Of a DNA stretch of 64,000 bases, positions 11,160 to 24,094 are shown in pieces. Location of the stretch: the NCBI RefSeq assembly GCF_904849725.1, contig NC_058518.1, positions 331,722,581-331,786,580 on the forward strand, given 5' to 3'. The translations under genes were made by a program, and so were the position numbers. Numbering within the stretch: position 1 is the stretch's first letter; the number at the start of each line of letters is the position of its first letter. This DNA comes from Hordeum vulgare subsp. vulgare (lineage: Eukaryota > Streptophyta > Magnoliopsida > Poales > Poaceae). The notes beneath the pieces were generated by a model. The model had not been told where the DNA came from and did not search any database. It was given only the letters and a program-made list of their open reading frames with translations.

Positions 11160-12817
11160 TGATGACGATATGATGTATATACTTCTCGCTCCTCGTTGGT
11201 TACGCCAAGTGGAAGGTTGAGATGTAGCCAGTAGCAAGTTTTCCATTACACGGAGACTGTAAGGTTTATCGAACCAAGAGGACTCCTAGGATCAACAAGT
11301 TGGTGTCTCCCACCCTGGCGCTGGCAGAAGAAGTGGACCTACACACACACAAATAACTTTGCTCCCAACGAGTACAGAGAGGTTGTCAATCTCTCCGGCC
11401 TTGTAGTTTGCAAAGGATCAAAACACAAGAGGAAATAGTAATAGTAATAGCAACAGGAAAGTAAATGAAAGCAGTAAATTATGGAGATATAAGCAATGCT
11501 GGTGATATGGACCAGAGTCACATGATGTTCACTAGTGATGTCTCTCTCCCAAAAGACGATAAACAACTATGCTTGGGTAAACAAATTACAGTTGGGCAAT
11601 TGACAGAATTATGAATGCATCGCAATGCAAATTATGCTACTTGAAAGTTAGAGGCTCAATAGTAATGGACAGTACGCCAAGGCAGGTAAACCGTTTATTC
11701 ATCAGCATCTACTTACTAATCATCCAGCTTGAGATATCTATCCAGAACATCTCGCTGGTATTAAGTTGCGAGCCCCACCCAAAGTGTAAACTCAAAGCAA
11801 CGGACAACTGCATTAACGAACTATGCGTAAGGTAAACAATCCTTGCAACTGTGGTCACAAGCACCGTTGTTTTATCCCTGGTGGCAACAACACATCCCCT
11901 AGTCTCATGTTTCTGTCACTCAAGCTAGACATCAGGGGTCATGAACCCAGAGTCATGCATAACACTCCCTCTTGGAGTTACAATCTACTACTCGACCAAA
12001 GCAATACAAAGCAATGGAGAACATGCATGAATCACTAAAGAACATAATATAAAAGGATAAACATAAATATAACTCATAAAAATGTGAACATAATCTCATA
12101 ATCCATCGGATCCCAACAAACCGAGCATAGCAATAGCATGAAAATTACATAGGTGCCTTGATCATGTAGGGCAGCTCACGAGGACTAATCATGGAAGCAC
12201 AAGATTGGAGAGAAGACATCACATAGGTACTGGTTATGGACTCATGGTCCAAGGAGGACTACTCATGGCATGTACAGGAAGCGTCGATGGTGGTGGAGAA
12301 GCTCCCAGAGGTCAATCCTCCCTCCGACAGGGTGCTGGGAAAAGGTCTCCTAACGCTCCCGATCTCGGAAGCGATGCGGCGGCGGAACGATGGAGAAATT
12401 TGCGATTCTGGATCCCGTATAGGGTTTTTCTCGTCGAGGGGTAAATATAGGCAAAAGGAGAGCACCAAAGGGCATGTGCCCCACCCAGGCGGCCTCCCAG
12501 CGTGGCCTGGGGGTGGGCCGCGCTCACAGGTCACCTAGGCGTCCCCTGGCCCCCCTCTGGACCCCTTTTGTGCTTCGTCAAGCTTCTGGTGCGCTGATTT
12601 TTGTATATTTTTCTTGCAATTTTTGGGGCTCCGGAAAATTGGGTAAAAGCCCCTACAAAAAATACATCAGCAGACAGAAACTAGCACTGGGTGCATTGAG
12701 TTAGTAGGTTAGTCCAAATATGTGTAAAAAGATATAAAAGTGTAGCAAAACATATAACAATGTCACCCAAAAGATCATGGAACAAGCAAAAATTATAGAT
12801 ACGTTTGGGACGTATCT
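11160..12817 (-). repeat. 3' LTR of element E
   Basis: A 1,658-bp LTR starting TGATGACGATATGATG and ending CGTATCT, where the last base differs from the usual CGTATCA. A TATA-like CTATATTTAC lies at 12441-12450. A short AC repeat at about 11340-11350 differs from the matching place in the 5' LTR. Confidence 0.9.
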
Positions 12818-12831
12818 ACATCCCCAAGCTT
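12818..12831 (-). other. Polypurine tract, element E
   Basis: The minus strand reads AAGCTTGGGGATGT directly against the 3' LTR. It is the same purine tract as in elements C, G, H and J, with one change at the last base. Confidence 0.8.
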
Positions 12832-15592
12832 AATTCGTGCTCGTCCTCGAGTAGGTAAATGATAACACAATAATTTCTGTGGTGACAGGCTAACACACAT
12901 ATAAGAACTTCAAAGTAAAGTAAGTAAGATATGCAATTCAAGTCAAGATAAACAAGCAAGAGTCTATATTTAGTATTGAGTTTAGCAAAGTAAGAACATA
13001 AAGGTGCAAGACCTCTTGCTGTCCGTGACTCGAATGTCTCCAAATGGTGTTTGCGTGAAAGAAGTGGGAGATGGGTTTAGAGCATACAATATTTTTTAAT
13101 TGAGAACTCAATCTACTAAACCTCACACTTGGTGTCCTTCAGAATCTTATTTTGACTCATCCCCAGAGCACTAGTCACGCACAAGTCAAAATGATCCTCT
13201 CCCTTTCGACTTTGAGCACTCATGCAATGGATGAGCGTAAGCAAGATATGTTGGCACTTAGGATGGAAAATAGAACGATGATGGGGAAGGAAGACAAAAA
13301 GGTGTGAAAGGCTCACATCAATGAGGACAACCATAGGCGACAGAAAGCCAAATGATAGATATGATGTGAGGAGTAGGGATTGCCATGCAACGGATGCACA
13401 TATGAGCTAAGGTAAGCTCTCCAATGGAACTAGTGTGGGTGCATCCAACTTTCTTGCTCATAAAGACCTAGAGCTCATTTAAGGAGGCTCATCATTGGAA
13501 TATGGAAGCCAAGTTCTATAGTGTAAAGGTCCCCACATAGTTATGCATGAATGGTAATCTCTATGTTGTACAAATATAGCAATGGAGTACGAGTGTGGAT
13601 CTTTCAAAAGGAATAGTAGTGTTGCCCCCTTCTCTCTTTTTATTTCTATTTTTTTTCTTTTATTTTGTGGCCTCTTTGGCTCTTTCTTTTTATCTCTCAT
13701 TCGTCCTCTTTGGGATCTTTTCCTCACTTAAGGGCAACACTCTATGTTTTACAAGAATAAAAGAAGATCATCACACTTTATAATAAGTACTCAACATAAA
13801 GACAAGTGAAAACTATCATGATGTATGCAAATGTATGCTTCTGCCAATGTAGCAGGATATGCAATGAAACTAGCGCGTCATGTAGCAATAATAACGGCAA
13901 TGCCCAAGTATCATGCGGCTCCTCGATCAAGCAAAAGGATGTATGACATGAAGATCAAGTCATGAGATGGTGGATGTTGCATGGCAATGTATCTCGGAAA
14001 ATCTATGGAAATGACTTAATAGGTAGGTATGGTGGCTCTTTTGACGAAAGATATAATGAGGCTTATGATGACAGAGCGTATCATGCCAAGGGTTTTGATG
14101 CACCGGTGAAGTTTTTACTAACTCTAAAGATGAGAAAGGGGAATGCACGGTTCCGAAGAGGCTAGCAAAATATGGATGGTGGAAGTGCAACAATCAAATA
14201 CTCACATTAGTCCGAAGAACTCATACACTTATTATCGGTAACTCTATATCTAGTTAGGAAATTCACAAAGAGAAAAGTACCCAAAGGAGGAGTGTTTGGG
14301 GGTTTGGTTATCCTTGCACATCCTCGGCCCATGGTAACGTGAGGGTACTCTATATATTCCAACCCCTCCAGAGGTTAGCGATCAATTTAGTAGCTAGAGT
14401 TCTCAACTAATTTTTAGTTTTTGAAAACACACGGATTTCCCAAAATACGACACCTATCACTAATAGGATCAAGATCTTGGCACCAATAGTCCAAACATTA
14501 CTCAAATCAATACCTCAAAATTATTGCAAGTCACTACTATACTTAAATAGCAACCTCAATTACCTACTCATGCAAGACACACAACTCAGTGCAACGAGTC
14601 AACTCTGTAAACAATATAAGCATGATAACTCCAGAGAGTTCCAAAAGCAACCTAAATAATATCTCTTAAAAATATATAGCATGAAAACTAAGAGCTAGGC
14701 ATGACAGTAGCTATGTAATGATAAATAACACACATAAAAGATAAGCATGACAACCTATGTTGTGTTCTAGAGTGGAATGGAGCGTGTTTCTCTCCCAAAC
14801 AAGGTAGGCTAGGTTCTGACTTGTTATGACCAGCAAGCAAAACTAAAACAAAGTAAAAAGTAAAGAGCGGGACGCTCCAAGTATAGCACATAACATATGA
14901 AGTGATAAAAATATAGCATGGACATGGACGAACTGATGATTGTTGATAGAGAAGGGGATGCACGGGGGCATTCCCAAGATTAGACGCTCGAGTCACCTTG
15001 AATATTTCTTGGGGGTTCATGGGGGCATCCCCAATGTTGAGCGCTTGACACTCCTGGATCTTCTTTCATCATCTTCCATCGCATACTTGAAAACTTCCTA
15101 CATAAGCTGATTAGAGTGGTTAGTACCCAAGATAAAATAATTCATTACCTACTGGAAATAATGATTTTCATGAAAAGCTACTATTTCTCATGATTGCCAA
15201 AAGTTTTTTGCAAAGGAAAAGCAAGCTTAAGATTTCTAAAATGATGAAAATGCAAAACGTGACAGAATCTGTGAAAAACAGAATAGCAGGTAGTAAATAA
15301 TTTTTTCGGGGTACTTCTGCAACTCAAATCAAATAACTCAGAACAGATGCGAGAAATACAATTATATAGACCATGCTTTCAGAAAAAATCAGATCAAAAA
15401 GATGATCTGGTGATTTTTGGCGAATTTTTCTGTCAAGCATACAAAATCTGTTTCTCGACAGCATGTCACAACTTTTGAACTTTCTTGCAATCGGAGGCTA
15501 AAACTTGGCACAAAGCATAAAAATAAAGATACAATGATTTTGCTACAGTATTAACAAGCATCAAGACCACTAAAACTGAAAGTAAAAACAAA
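12832..15592 (-). other. Non-coding 3' internal region, element E
   Basis: No credible ORF. It aligns by eye with the same region in elements C, G/H and J. It contains a pyrimidine-rich block flanked by a perfect 10-bp inverted repeat (13618-13627 and 13732-13741) and a decayed hairpin near 14955-14977. Confidence 0.8.
13618..13741 (-). repeat. Inverted repeat around a purine-rich block, element E
   Basis: Arms AGTGTTGCCC (13618-13627) and GGGCAACACT (13732-13741) are perfect complements about 104 bases apart. Elements C, G/H and J have AGCATTGTCCC and GGGACAATGCT at the same place. The E arms differ from those at two base pairs plus one paired deletion, so both arms changed together. In element sense the enclosed block is purine-rich with AAAGAGGCC-like units. 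Confidence 0.85.
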
Positions 15593-15643
15593 TTGGGTTG
15601 CCTCCCAACGAGTGCTTTCTTTAATGCCTTTGAGCTAGGCATG
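15593..15643 (-). other. Conserved post-ORF motif, element E
   Basis: The minus-strand core is CTCGTTGGGAGGCAACCCAA, close to the protease stop at 15655. The part before the core is more diverged here than in the other elements, while TTGGGAGGCAACCCAA is unchanged. Confidence 0.7.
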
Positions 15644-15654
15644 ATGCAAAAAGA

Positions 15655-17679
15655 TCAAGTATTATCAACTCCATAAGAATAGCTTTCCCGAATAACGAAC
15701 TCATAAGGTAACTTAATATTCTTTCGAGGGAATTGTTCCATTCCCTTTTTAAGAGGAAATTGGAATCTAATGTTCCCCTCTTTCATGTCAATGATAGCAC
15801 CAACGATGCGGAGAAAAGGACGTCCCAAAATAATTGGACACGAGGGATCACACTCAATGTCCATAATAAGAAAATCAACGGGCACATAATTGTCATTGAC
15901 AACAATAAGAACATCATCAATTCTCCCTAAAGGTTTCTTTATGGAAGAATCAACAAGACGAACACCAAAAGAACATTGATCATAAGGTTTCAAATCAAGC
16001 ATATCATACATTCTTTTGGGCATAACGGAGGCACTAGCTCCAACATCACATAAAGCAAAGCAAGAGATATTATTCAATTTAATATTGACCATAGGATCCC
16101 AACATATTCTAGTTTCCTAGGAATATAAGTCTCTAGCTTGAGCTTCTCCTCCCTAGCTTTGATAAGAGCATTGGTAATATGCTCGGTGAAGGCAATATTG
16201 AGTGTACTAGTGTGGGGGTCTTTAGCCCTTCTTTGCAAAAAGGTGATAACTTCGGAAAGACTACAATTATCAAAATCCAGATTACTACAATTAATTAAAG
16301 TGGTGGTAATGTCATCTAAGCTCATTATTTTGGTAGTCTCTAAATTAAAAGGACCTTCTTGTCCTATAGTTGAGGTATTAGCATCACCATTAATAGGTCC
16401 ATTGGGACTAGGAGTGTGATGTGTGTTGAAAGTTTTGAGATCCTCAACAACTTGTATAGTAGCAATGGTAGTGTTTGTAGGAAGGATCCTAATCCTATCC
16501 TTCTTGTTCTTTTCTCTAGCCCATCTATCTTTAAGTTTGGCTAGCATTTTTATGTTCTCATTAATTTGGACTTGGATAGCATTCATGGGTGTGGTGTTCC
16601 TTTCCTCAGGGGGGGGGGAGTTCTAATTTTAAGCATCTCTACATCATGAACTATGTTGTCCACCTTTAAAGAGAGACTATCTATTTTTTCTAATTTCTCT
16701 TCTACACTCTTGTTGAAGGCTTTTTGAGAAGTGATAAAGCCTTTAAGCATGCTCTTAATTCAGAAGTGGAGTTTTTGGTGCTAGGATAATTGTTGTTGTT
16801 CCCATAGTTGTTGGATGGGAACGGTCTAGGATTGTTATAAAATTACTCCTATAAGCATTATTATTAAAGTTGTTCCTAGAGATAAAATTAACATCAACTT
16901 GCTCTCTTTCTTGAGCAACCAAAGAATTTAAAGGAACATCATGAGGATCAATAGGAGCTTGCTTAGTAAGTAAAGTCATGCTCATGTCAACCTTATCATT
17001 AAGGGAGGAGATCTCCTCAACAGAGTTTACCTTCCTACCTGTTGGAGCTCTCTCGGTGTGCCATTGAGAATAATTTGTCATCATCTCATCCAATAGCTTT
17101 GTGGCAGCACCAAGTGTAGTTGACATCAAGGTTCCTCCGCGAGGTAAAGTTCAATCCTGCATAGAAAGTTTGGATAACCATCCAAGTACTCAAACTATGT
17201 GTAGGGCAATTCTTAACAAGAGATTTCATACGTTCCCAAGCTTGAGCAACGTGTTCATTATCCAGTTGCCTAAAATTCATAATATTACTTCTTAGCTTGA
17301 TAATCTTAGTAGGCGGGTAATACTTCCCAATAAAAGCATCTTTGCACTTATCCCAAGAATCTATGCTATTCCTAGGAAAAGATTGAAGCCACACTTTAGC
17401 TCCTCTTCTCAAGGAGAAAGGAAAAATCTTAAGTCTAACAATGTCACCATCTACTTCTTTATACTTTTGCATATCACAGAGCTCAACAAAAAATTTCAAG
17501 TGTAAGGCAGCATCATCTCCCGCACCGGAGAATTGATCTTTCATAATAAGGTTCAGTAAAGCAGGTTTAATCTCATAGGACGTAGCCCCAGTGGCGGGAG
17601 CAGCAATAGGAGTGCAGATAAAGTCATTGTTTTTGTGACTAGTGAAGTCACACAACTTGGTGTTCTCAGTGGAACCCAT
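15655..17679 (-). pseudogene. gag-protease polyprotein remnant, element E
   Basis: The start MGSTENTKLCDF at 17679 fits the gag N-terminus of elements C and D. The gag core includes AKVWLQSFPRNSIDSWDKCK and NFRQLDNEHVAQAWERMKSL. A frameshift near 17125 (NLDVNYTWCC versus the expected frame) moves the reading to 17129-16755. Further breaks fall near 16755 and 16620, by a run of G. The protease domain (15655-16092) is open, with active site CDVGAS and CPIILGRPFLRIVGAIIDM. It ends without RT. The gag-protease alone could supply particles but not copying. Confidence 0.87.
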
Positions 17680-17833
17680 AGCACCAGCAACAAGCAAGAA
17701 CAAAGCAACTATTTTTTTTTTTTGGTTTTTGGTATAAGACTCTAAAGCAAAAAACCAGAAAGCAAACTAACAAGACTAAAAAGCAAAAGTAAAAGATAGC
17801 GTGCAACTCCCCTATCTTGAAGACTAGAGTCCA

Positions 17834-17847
17834 CGGCAACAGCGCGA
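17834..17847 (-). other. Primer-binding site (tRNA-Asp type), element E
   Basis: The minus strand reads TCGCGCTGTTGCCG, resembling TGGCGCCGTTGCCG. It stands 11 bases inside the 5' LTR end (17859), an offset shared by several elements here. Confidence 0.7.
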
Positions 17848-17858
17848 GAAAACTTGCA

Positions 17859-19486
17859 TGATGATGAGATGATGTATATACTTCTCGCTGCTCGTTGGTT
17901 ACCCCAAGTGGAAGGTTGAGATGTTGTCAGCAGCAAGTTTTCCCTTACACGGAGACTGTAAGGTTTATCGAACGAGGAGGACTCCTAGGATCAACAAGTA
18001 GGTGTCTCCCACCCTGGCGCTATCAGAATACATGGACCCCCCCCCCCCACACACAAATAACTTTGCTCCCAACAAGTACAGAGAGGTTGTCAATCTCTCC
18101 GGCCTTGTAGTTTGCAAAGGATCAAAACGCAAGCGGGAATAGTAATAGTGATTGCAACGGGAGAGTAAATGAAAGTAGTAAATGATGGAGATGTAAGCAA
18201 TGGTGGTGATAAGGACCAGAGTCACATGATGTTCACTAGTGATGTCTCTCTCCCAAAAGACGATAAACAATAATGCTTGGGTAAACAAATTACAACTGGG
18301 TAATTGACAGAATTATGAACACACCGCAATGCTAACTATGCTACTTGAAAGTTAGAGGCTCAATAGTAATAGGCAGTACGCCAAGACAAGTAGACCGTTT
18401 ATTCATCAGCATCTACTTACTAGTCATCCACCTTGAGATATCTATCCATAACATCTCGCTGGTATTAAGTTGTGAGTCCCACCCAAAGTGTAAACTCAAA
18501 GCAACGAACAACTGCATTAACGAACTATGCATAAGGTAAACAATCCTTGCAACCGTGGTCACAAGCACCGTTGTTTTATCCATGGTGGCAACAGCACATC
18601 CCCTAGTCTCATGTTTCGGTCACTCAAGCTAGACATCAGGGGGCATTAACCCACAATCATGCATAATGTGCCCTCTTGGAGTTACAATCTACTACTCGGC
18701 CAAAGCAATACAAAGCAACGGAGAAAATGCATGAATCACTAAAGAACATAATAGAAAAGGATAATCAAATATATAACTCATCACAATCTAAACATAATCT
18801 CATAATCCATCGGATCCCAACAAACCGAGCATATCAATAGCATGAAAATTACATATGTGCCTTGATCATGTAGGGCAACTCACAAGGACTAATCATGGAA
18901 GCACAAGATTCGAGAGAATGCATCACATAGCTACTGGTCATGGACTCATAGTCCAAGGAGGACTACTCACGACACGTCCGGGAAGCATCCATGGTGGTGG
19001 AGAAGCTCCCGGAGGTCAATCCTCCCTCCGGCAGGGTGCCGGGAAGAGGTCCCGTGACGCTCCCTATCTCGAAAGCGCTGTGGCGGCGAAATGATGGAGA
19101 AATTTCGAGGGGTAAATGTAGGCGAAAGGAGGGCACCACAGGGTGTGGACCCCACCTAGGCGGCCTCCCAACGCGGCCTGGTGGTGGGCTGCGCCCACAG
19201 GTCGCCTGGGTGGCCCCTTCCCCCCTCTACCCCCCTTTCGTGCTTCATAAAGCTTCTGGTGCGCTGATTTTTATATATTTTCTCGGGATTTTTGGGGCTC
19301 CGGTAAATTGGGTAAAAGCCCCTGCAAAAAAGACATCATTAGATAGAAACTCGCACTGGGTGCACTGAGTTAGTAGGTTAGTCTGAATATGTGTAAAAAG
19401 ATATAAAAGTGTAGCAAAAAATATAACAATGTCACCCAAAAGATCATGGAACAAACATAAATTATAGATATGTTTGGGACGTATCA
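17859..19486 (-). repeat. 5' LTR of element E
   Basis: A 1,628-bp LTR starting TGATGATGAGATGATG and ending GACGTATCA at 19486, followed by the target duplication. A 12-base C run (18037-18048) has grown where the 3' LTR has an AC repeat. The TATA-like box is weaker than in the 3' LTR (CTACATTTAC near 19111-19120). Confidence 0.9.
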
Positions 19487-19491
19487 ATCTC

Positions 19492-21931
19492 TGATGCTCT
19501 CTTCCAGATAGGGCCCTTGAAGGCACCTGGCCCACATGGTTTTCTAGCTAGATATTTTCAGCGCAAGTAGGAGGTTTTGAAGGAAAATATTACCAAGTTT
19601 CTTAAGGAAATTTTTGAATCAGGCATCATGCCAGAATGGGTTAATGAGGCATCCATTGTACTAATTCCAAAAGTTGATAATACCGTGAAGCTATCCGAGT
19701 TCCGTCCTATTAGCCTTTGTAATGTAACATATAAGGTGGTCTCTAGATGTCTTGTTAATAGATTGAGGCCTCTCCTAGATGACATTATATCCCCTAAGCA
19801 GAGTGCCTTTATGCCTGGTAGGATGATGACATACAATGCGCTAATTGCCTTTGAATGCATCCATCACACAAAGCAAGAAAAGGATAAAAGAAAAAGTTTT
19901 TGTGCCTGCAAACTTGATATATCAAAATCTTATGATCGGGTTGACTATAAATTCTTGAGGCAAGTGATGCAAAAGTAGGGTTTTGCTCATCGATGAATTG
20001 ACTGGATTATGACTTGTGTCGCACCGGTGAGATACTGTGTAAGATTCAATGGAACCCTCTTGGATTCATTTGCACCGTCGTGTGGACTTCGGCAAGCTGA
20101 CCCGCTCTCCCCTTTCTTGTTTCTACTCGTCGTTGATGGTCTATCTGCAATTTTGAGACAGAATGTTGTAGTGGGCTTGATTACTCCAATAAAGATTTAC
20201 ACGCGTGCTCCTGGCATTTCACACCTCTTGTTTGTGGATGATACATTCTTATAGTTTTAGGCCTCACGGGCACAAGCTGAACAAGTTAAATCCTATCTTG
20301 ACCTATATGCAATTGCTATAGGCCAACTCCTGAACTTCAACAGGTGCTCTATTTTGTTTGGAGATGCATGCCCGATAAACGCAAAAGAGGAGGTGCAAGA
20401 TGCTTTAAATGTTACAAGTATGGGATTTGAAGAGAAATACTTAAGGCTGCCACCACCTAATGGCAGAATGTCTAAGTGTAGATTTCAAAATTTGGACGCA
20501 CAGCTCATGAAAAGATTATTTCAATGGGTAGATGGGCACCTTGCCCCATCGACCAGGGAAGTTTTGATTAACTCCGTTGCTGAGGCACTTCCGGTGTTTA
20601 TCATGGGATTATTTAAACTTCCCTACACTGTTTGCGATTATCTTATGGAGATGGTGAGGAACTTCTATTAGGGAGCATTCCAAGGGCAAAGGAAGGTACA
20701 TTGGAAATCTTGGCAAAAATTGCAACAACCAAAAAGTAAGGGGGTGCAGGTTTCCATGACTATTGATTGTTCAACCAAGCCCTTCTAGCTCGGAGGTCCT
20801 AGAGACTCCTAACCAGGCCTCGGAGTTTGTGTGCAAGATTGTTAAAGGGCAAATATTACCCTAACAACGAGCTAGAGGATACGGTCTTCTCGGGAAATGC
20901 TTCTTCAACTTGGACTGCTATCAGTCATGGCCTTGATCTGCTTAAGAAAGGTTTGATATGGAGAGTGAGAAAATGACGGAGTACTCAAATAGGTAGAGAT
21001 GCTTGGATCCCCAGGCCTTTCTCATATAGGCCAATCTCGGTGCAAGGTACATGCAGATACCGGTTGGTGTCCCAACTCTTAAGAGAAAATGGCTCCTAGA
21101 ATGCAAACTTGCTACAAGAAGCTTTTCTTCCCTGTGATGTACATTAAATTCTGAAAATAAGAGCTTCACCAAGGTTAGGCAATGATGTGATTGCTTGGGG
21201 ACCAACAAGAAATGATGCTTTTACAGTTAAGTCGGCATACACTATGGCCTTTGAGGAAACGTGTAGATGGACTCAAGAATCATCAATTAGTGCTCTGGAC
21301 GGCTATCGTACATGTTGGAAACTTATATGGAAGAGCCTTGTGTCACCTACTATGAAAAACTTCGCTTGGTGTGTTGCGATTAATTCTCTTCCTACCTAAC
21401 AAAACAAACATAAAGGGACGCTAGAGCTCTCAGAAACTTCCCCGATTTCTGGGCGTGAGGAGGAGGAGTCCTTCCATGCCTTATGTAGATGCCCTTTGGC
21501 GGTGCAATTGTGGAGATGTATGTCTACTGTATGGCGCTTGAGAAGCTGGAGGAATTAACAAACATTGGCACTCAGTGGTTACTTGAGGCGATGCAACCAC
21601 ACTTACTGATATTGAGCAATGCATGCTAATGATGACGATGTGGCGGGAATGGCATAACAGAAACGAGGTGGCTCACAACAAGGATCCTCCTACAATGGAT
21701 GTGTCCTAAAGATTATTGGTGAGTTATTTAGACTCCCTTTTAACTCTTAAGCTCTCGGAGGAGGGACAGATAAAAGGGAAGCATGTGATATCTTACGACC
21801 ATGTTGCTTTGCCTCGTGAGAGTGTGAATTCACCTGATAATGCTCCATGGACGTTGTTGATGGATGGCTGGACTAAACCTAATACACACTGAGCCTGGAC
21901 TGCTGATGGTGGTGTGGGTGCTGGTATGGTC
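19492..21931 (+). pseudogene. LINE reverse transcriptase, zinc-finger domain and RNase H start
   Basis: The LINE resumes with DALFQIGPLKAPGPHGF at 19493. RT blocks are FRPISLCNVTYKVVSRCL, QSAFMPGRMM, ACKLDISKSYDRVDY (LDIS at about 19913), GLRQADPLSPFLFLL and the catalytic motif at 20231-20242. This last reads FVDD instead of the usual FADD or YADD. Next come STREVLINSVAEALPVFIMG and, at 21187-21500, a domain with FTVKSAY and WKLIWKSLVSPTMKNFAW (zf-RVT type). RNase H begins at about 21840 and is cut at 21931 by element F. Stops near 19569, 19977 and 20253 and frame changes show decay. Confidence 0.9.
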
Positions 21932-22600
21932 TGAAGACCCACAAGTGTAGGGGATCTATCATAGCCCTTTCGATAAGTAAGCGTGTCGAACCCAATGAGG
22001 AGTAGAAGGATCTACCAAGTGGTTTTCAGCAAGGTATTATGTGCAAGCACTGAAATTATCGGTAACAGATAGTTGTGTGATAAGAAGATTCGTAGCAAGT
22101 AGCAAGTAACAATAGTAATAACGGTGCAGCAAAGTGGCCTAATCCCTTTTGTAGCAAGGGACAAGCCTGGACAAACTCTTATAGGAGGTAAAGCGCTCTC
22201 GACGACACATGGTAATTCCTGTCAAGCTAGTTTTCATCATGTTCATATGATTCGCGTTCGCTACTTTGATAGTTTGATATGTGGGTGGACTGGTGCTTGG
22301 GTGCTGCCCTTACTTGGAAAAACATCCCACTTATGATTAACCCCTCTCGCAAGCATCCGCAACTATGAAAGAAGAATTAAGACAAAGTCTAACCATAGCA
22401 TTAAACTAGTGGATCCAAATCAGCCCCTTATAAATTCCAATATAATTCCTCGTTGATTTTCACAGCTTTTGGAGTTGTGCAGAATAGGTATCTCAAACTT
22501 GCTCCTTTTTCAGGCCAGAATTCCAGCTGCCGGCATTCTCCCTCTTCATGTAAACCTTGTAAATATCAACATAAAAGCATGACGCAAAATGGACGTATCA
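21932..22600 (-). repeat. 3' LTR of element F, internally deleted
   Basis: Only 669 bp against 1,524 bp for the 5' LTR. Two deletions explain the difference. One joins CCCCTTAT to AAATTCC near 22430, matching the loss of about 792 bp (30327-31118 in the 5' LTR), including the TATA-like box. The other is about 63 bp near 22560, at an AAA shared by both ends. LTR ends and target duplication are intact. Confidence 0.92.
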
Positions 22601-22614
22601 ACTCCCCCAAGCTT
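22600..22614 (-). other. Polypurine tract, element F
   Basis: The minus strand reads AAGCTTGGGGGAGTT, ending at the LTR boundary and overlapping its first base. An identical 15-base copy lies at 24095-24109. Confidence 0.8.
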
Positions 22615-24094
22615 AGACTTCGCTTGTCCTCAAGCCGAAACCGAGATCAATAAATATGCCCACATGTTTAGGAAGAGAGGTGTCGACAAAACAAAAATAC
22701 AGACATGCAGGCATCATGATCATAATCAGAACAACAATACCATCATATAATCTCTTATGATAGAGTGACAATTCCTTCACAAAGTAAAGTACAGATCAAG
22801 AACCTTATTGAGAATTAACAACCAATAGCCTTTAGTCATTGAAGCAATTGCAATTTATCATAACATCGGAAAGAGTCAAATAAGAGCTTGTAAAGAAAAT
22901 CCACATACTCAATCATCCTTTCATCTTCTATAATTGCTACAACTCACGTGGTACTCATGAGATCAAAGTTTCCGTGGGACACAGAGAAAGATAGGGGCTT
23001 ATAGTTTTGCCTCCCAACTATTTACCTCAAGGGTAATGTCAACAATAATAATTCATGAATACTAACTTCCAAGTTGACATATGAATATAGATCTTTCCCT
23101 AGCATATGACGTTAGCAAAGATAAAGGCGAAATAAGGAATTGGTGTAGATCACCATGACTCTTTCAAGGGAAAAAAGTAAAGGTACAAGATAGGCCCTTC
23201 GCAGAGGGAAGCAGAGGTTGTCATGCGCTTTTGAGGTTTGGATGTGTGTCCTCTTAGTGTGAAGGAGCGTCACTTTATATTGCCTCCTGTGATAAAGAAC
23301 TTTATTATGCAGTCTGTCGCTTTTATGTCTTCCTCATCACAGGTTCATACAAAGCTTATTTTCCACACACTAATAGATCATACATATTTAGGGAGCAATT
23401 TTTATTGATTGGAACGATGACAACTTACTTGAGGGATCTTATTCAATCCATAGGTAGGTATGGTGGACTCTCATGGCAAAACTGGGTTGAAGGTTTATGG
23501 ATGCACAAGTAGTATCTCTACTTGGTGCGGAAGTTTGGGCTGATAAGGGGTGGAAGCAAGCATCACATGCTAAGGGATCTCTAGTCATATAACATTGCTC
23601 TGAACCAAGCAAACATAATTCATTATGTTGTCTTCCTTGTCCAACATCTACTTCTAAGCATGTAATAGTTTAGTGAGTGTTCACAATCATAGATGGTGCC
23701 CAAGATGATATATTTATATGTGAACCTCTCCTTCTTTATCACTTCCTATTAATTGCAACAATGACCAAGGTCTACGCTTGTCCACCCACAACAAGTTTCA
23801 ATCAATATTATTTTTATATGTGAAGCCATCACTTCCCATAAGATCATTACATGATCTTTCATGCTTTTGTTATTTTATCATTCTTTTCTTTAGATCATGG
23901 CATGAAGCAAGGCCCTTAACAAAAACACTCTTTATTATATGACTCACAAACTCAAATACATCGGGGGTGACACAAAACAAAACTCAAGCCTAAAACAGTA
24001 AGAACTTTATTCTACTAAAGATAGATAAAACCAAAAAGGATCGAACTAAGAAAAGGTAAAGGCAAAAGATGTGATTGTGATACGATACCGGGAC
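22615..24094 (-). other. Non-coding 3' internal region, element F
   Basis: About 1.5 kb without a credible ORF. At 23007-23020 it has TTGCCTCCCAACTA, a shortened version of the post-ORF motif of the gag-protease elements. Near 23858-23906 a 7-bp inverted repeat (TTCATGC / GCATGAA) encloses a pyrimidine-rich stretch. It may or may not correspond to the inverted repeat of elements C, E, G/H and J. Confidence 0.6.

Larger units (their letters stand above)
11160..19486 (-). mobile_element. Athila-like Gypsy element E, full length, non-autonomous
   Basis: An 8,327-bp element with two complete LTRs (11160-12817 and 17859-19486), polypurine tract at 12818, gag-protease at 15655-17679 and primer site at 17834-17847. 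The target duplication ATCTC is exact (11155-11159 and 19487-19491), and the LINE resumes on the other side. There is no reverse transcriptase or integrase, so movement would have needed enzymes from a related element. Several gag stops and LTR differences suggest an old insertion. Confidence 0.93.
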
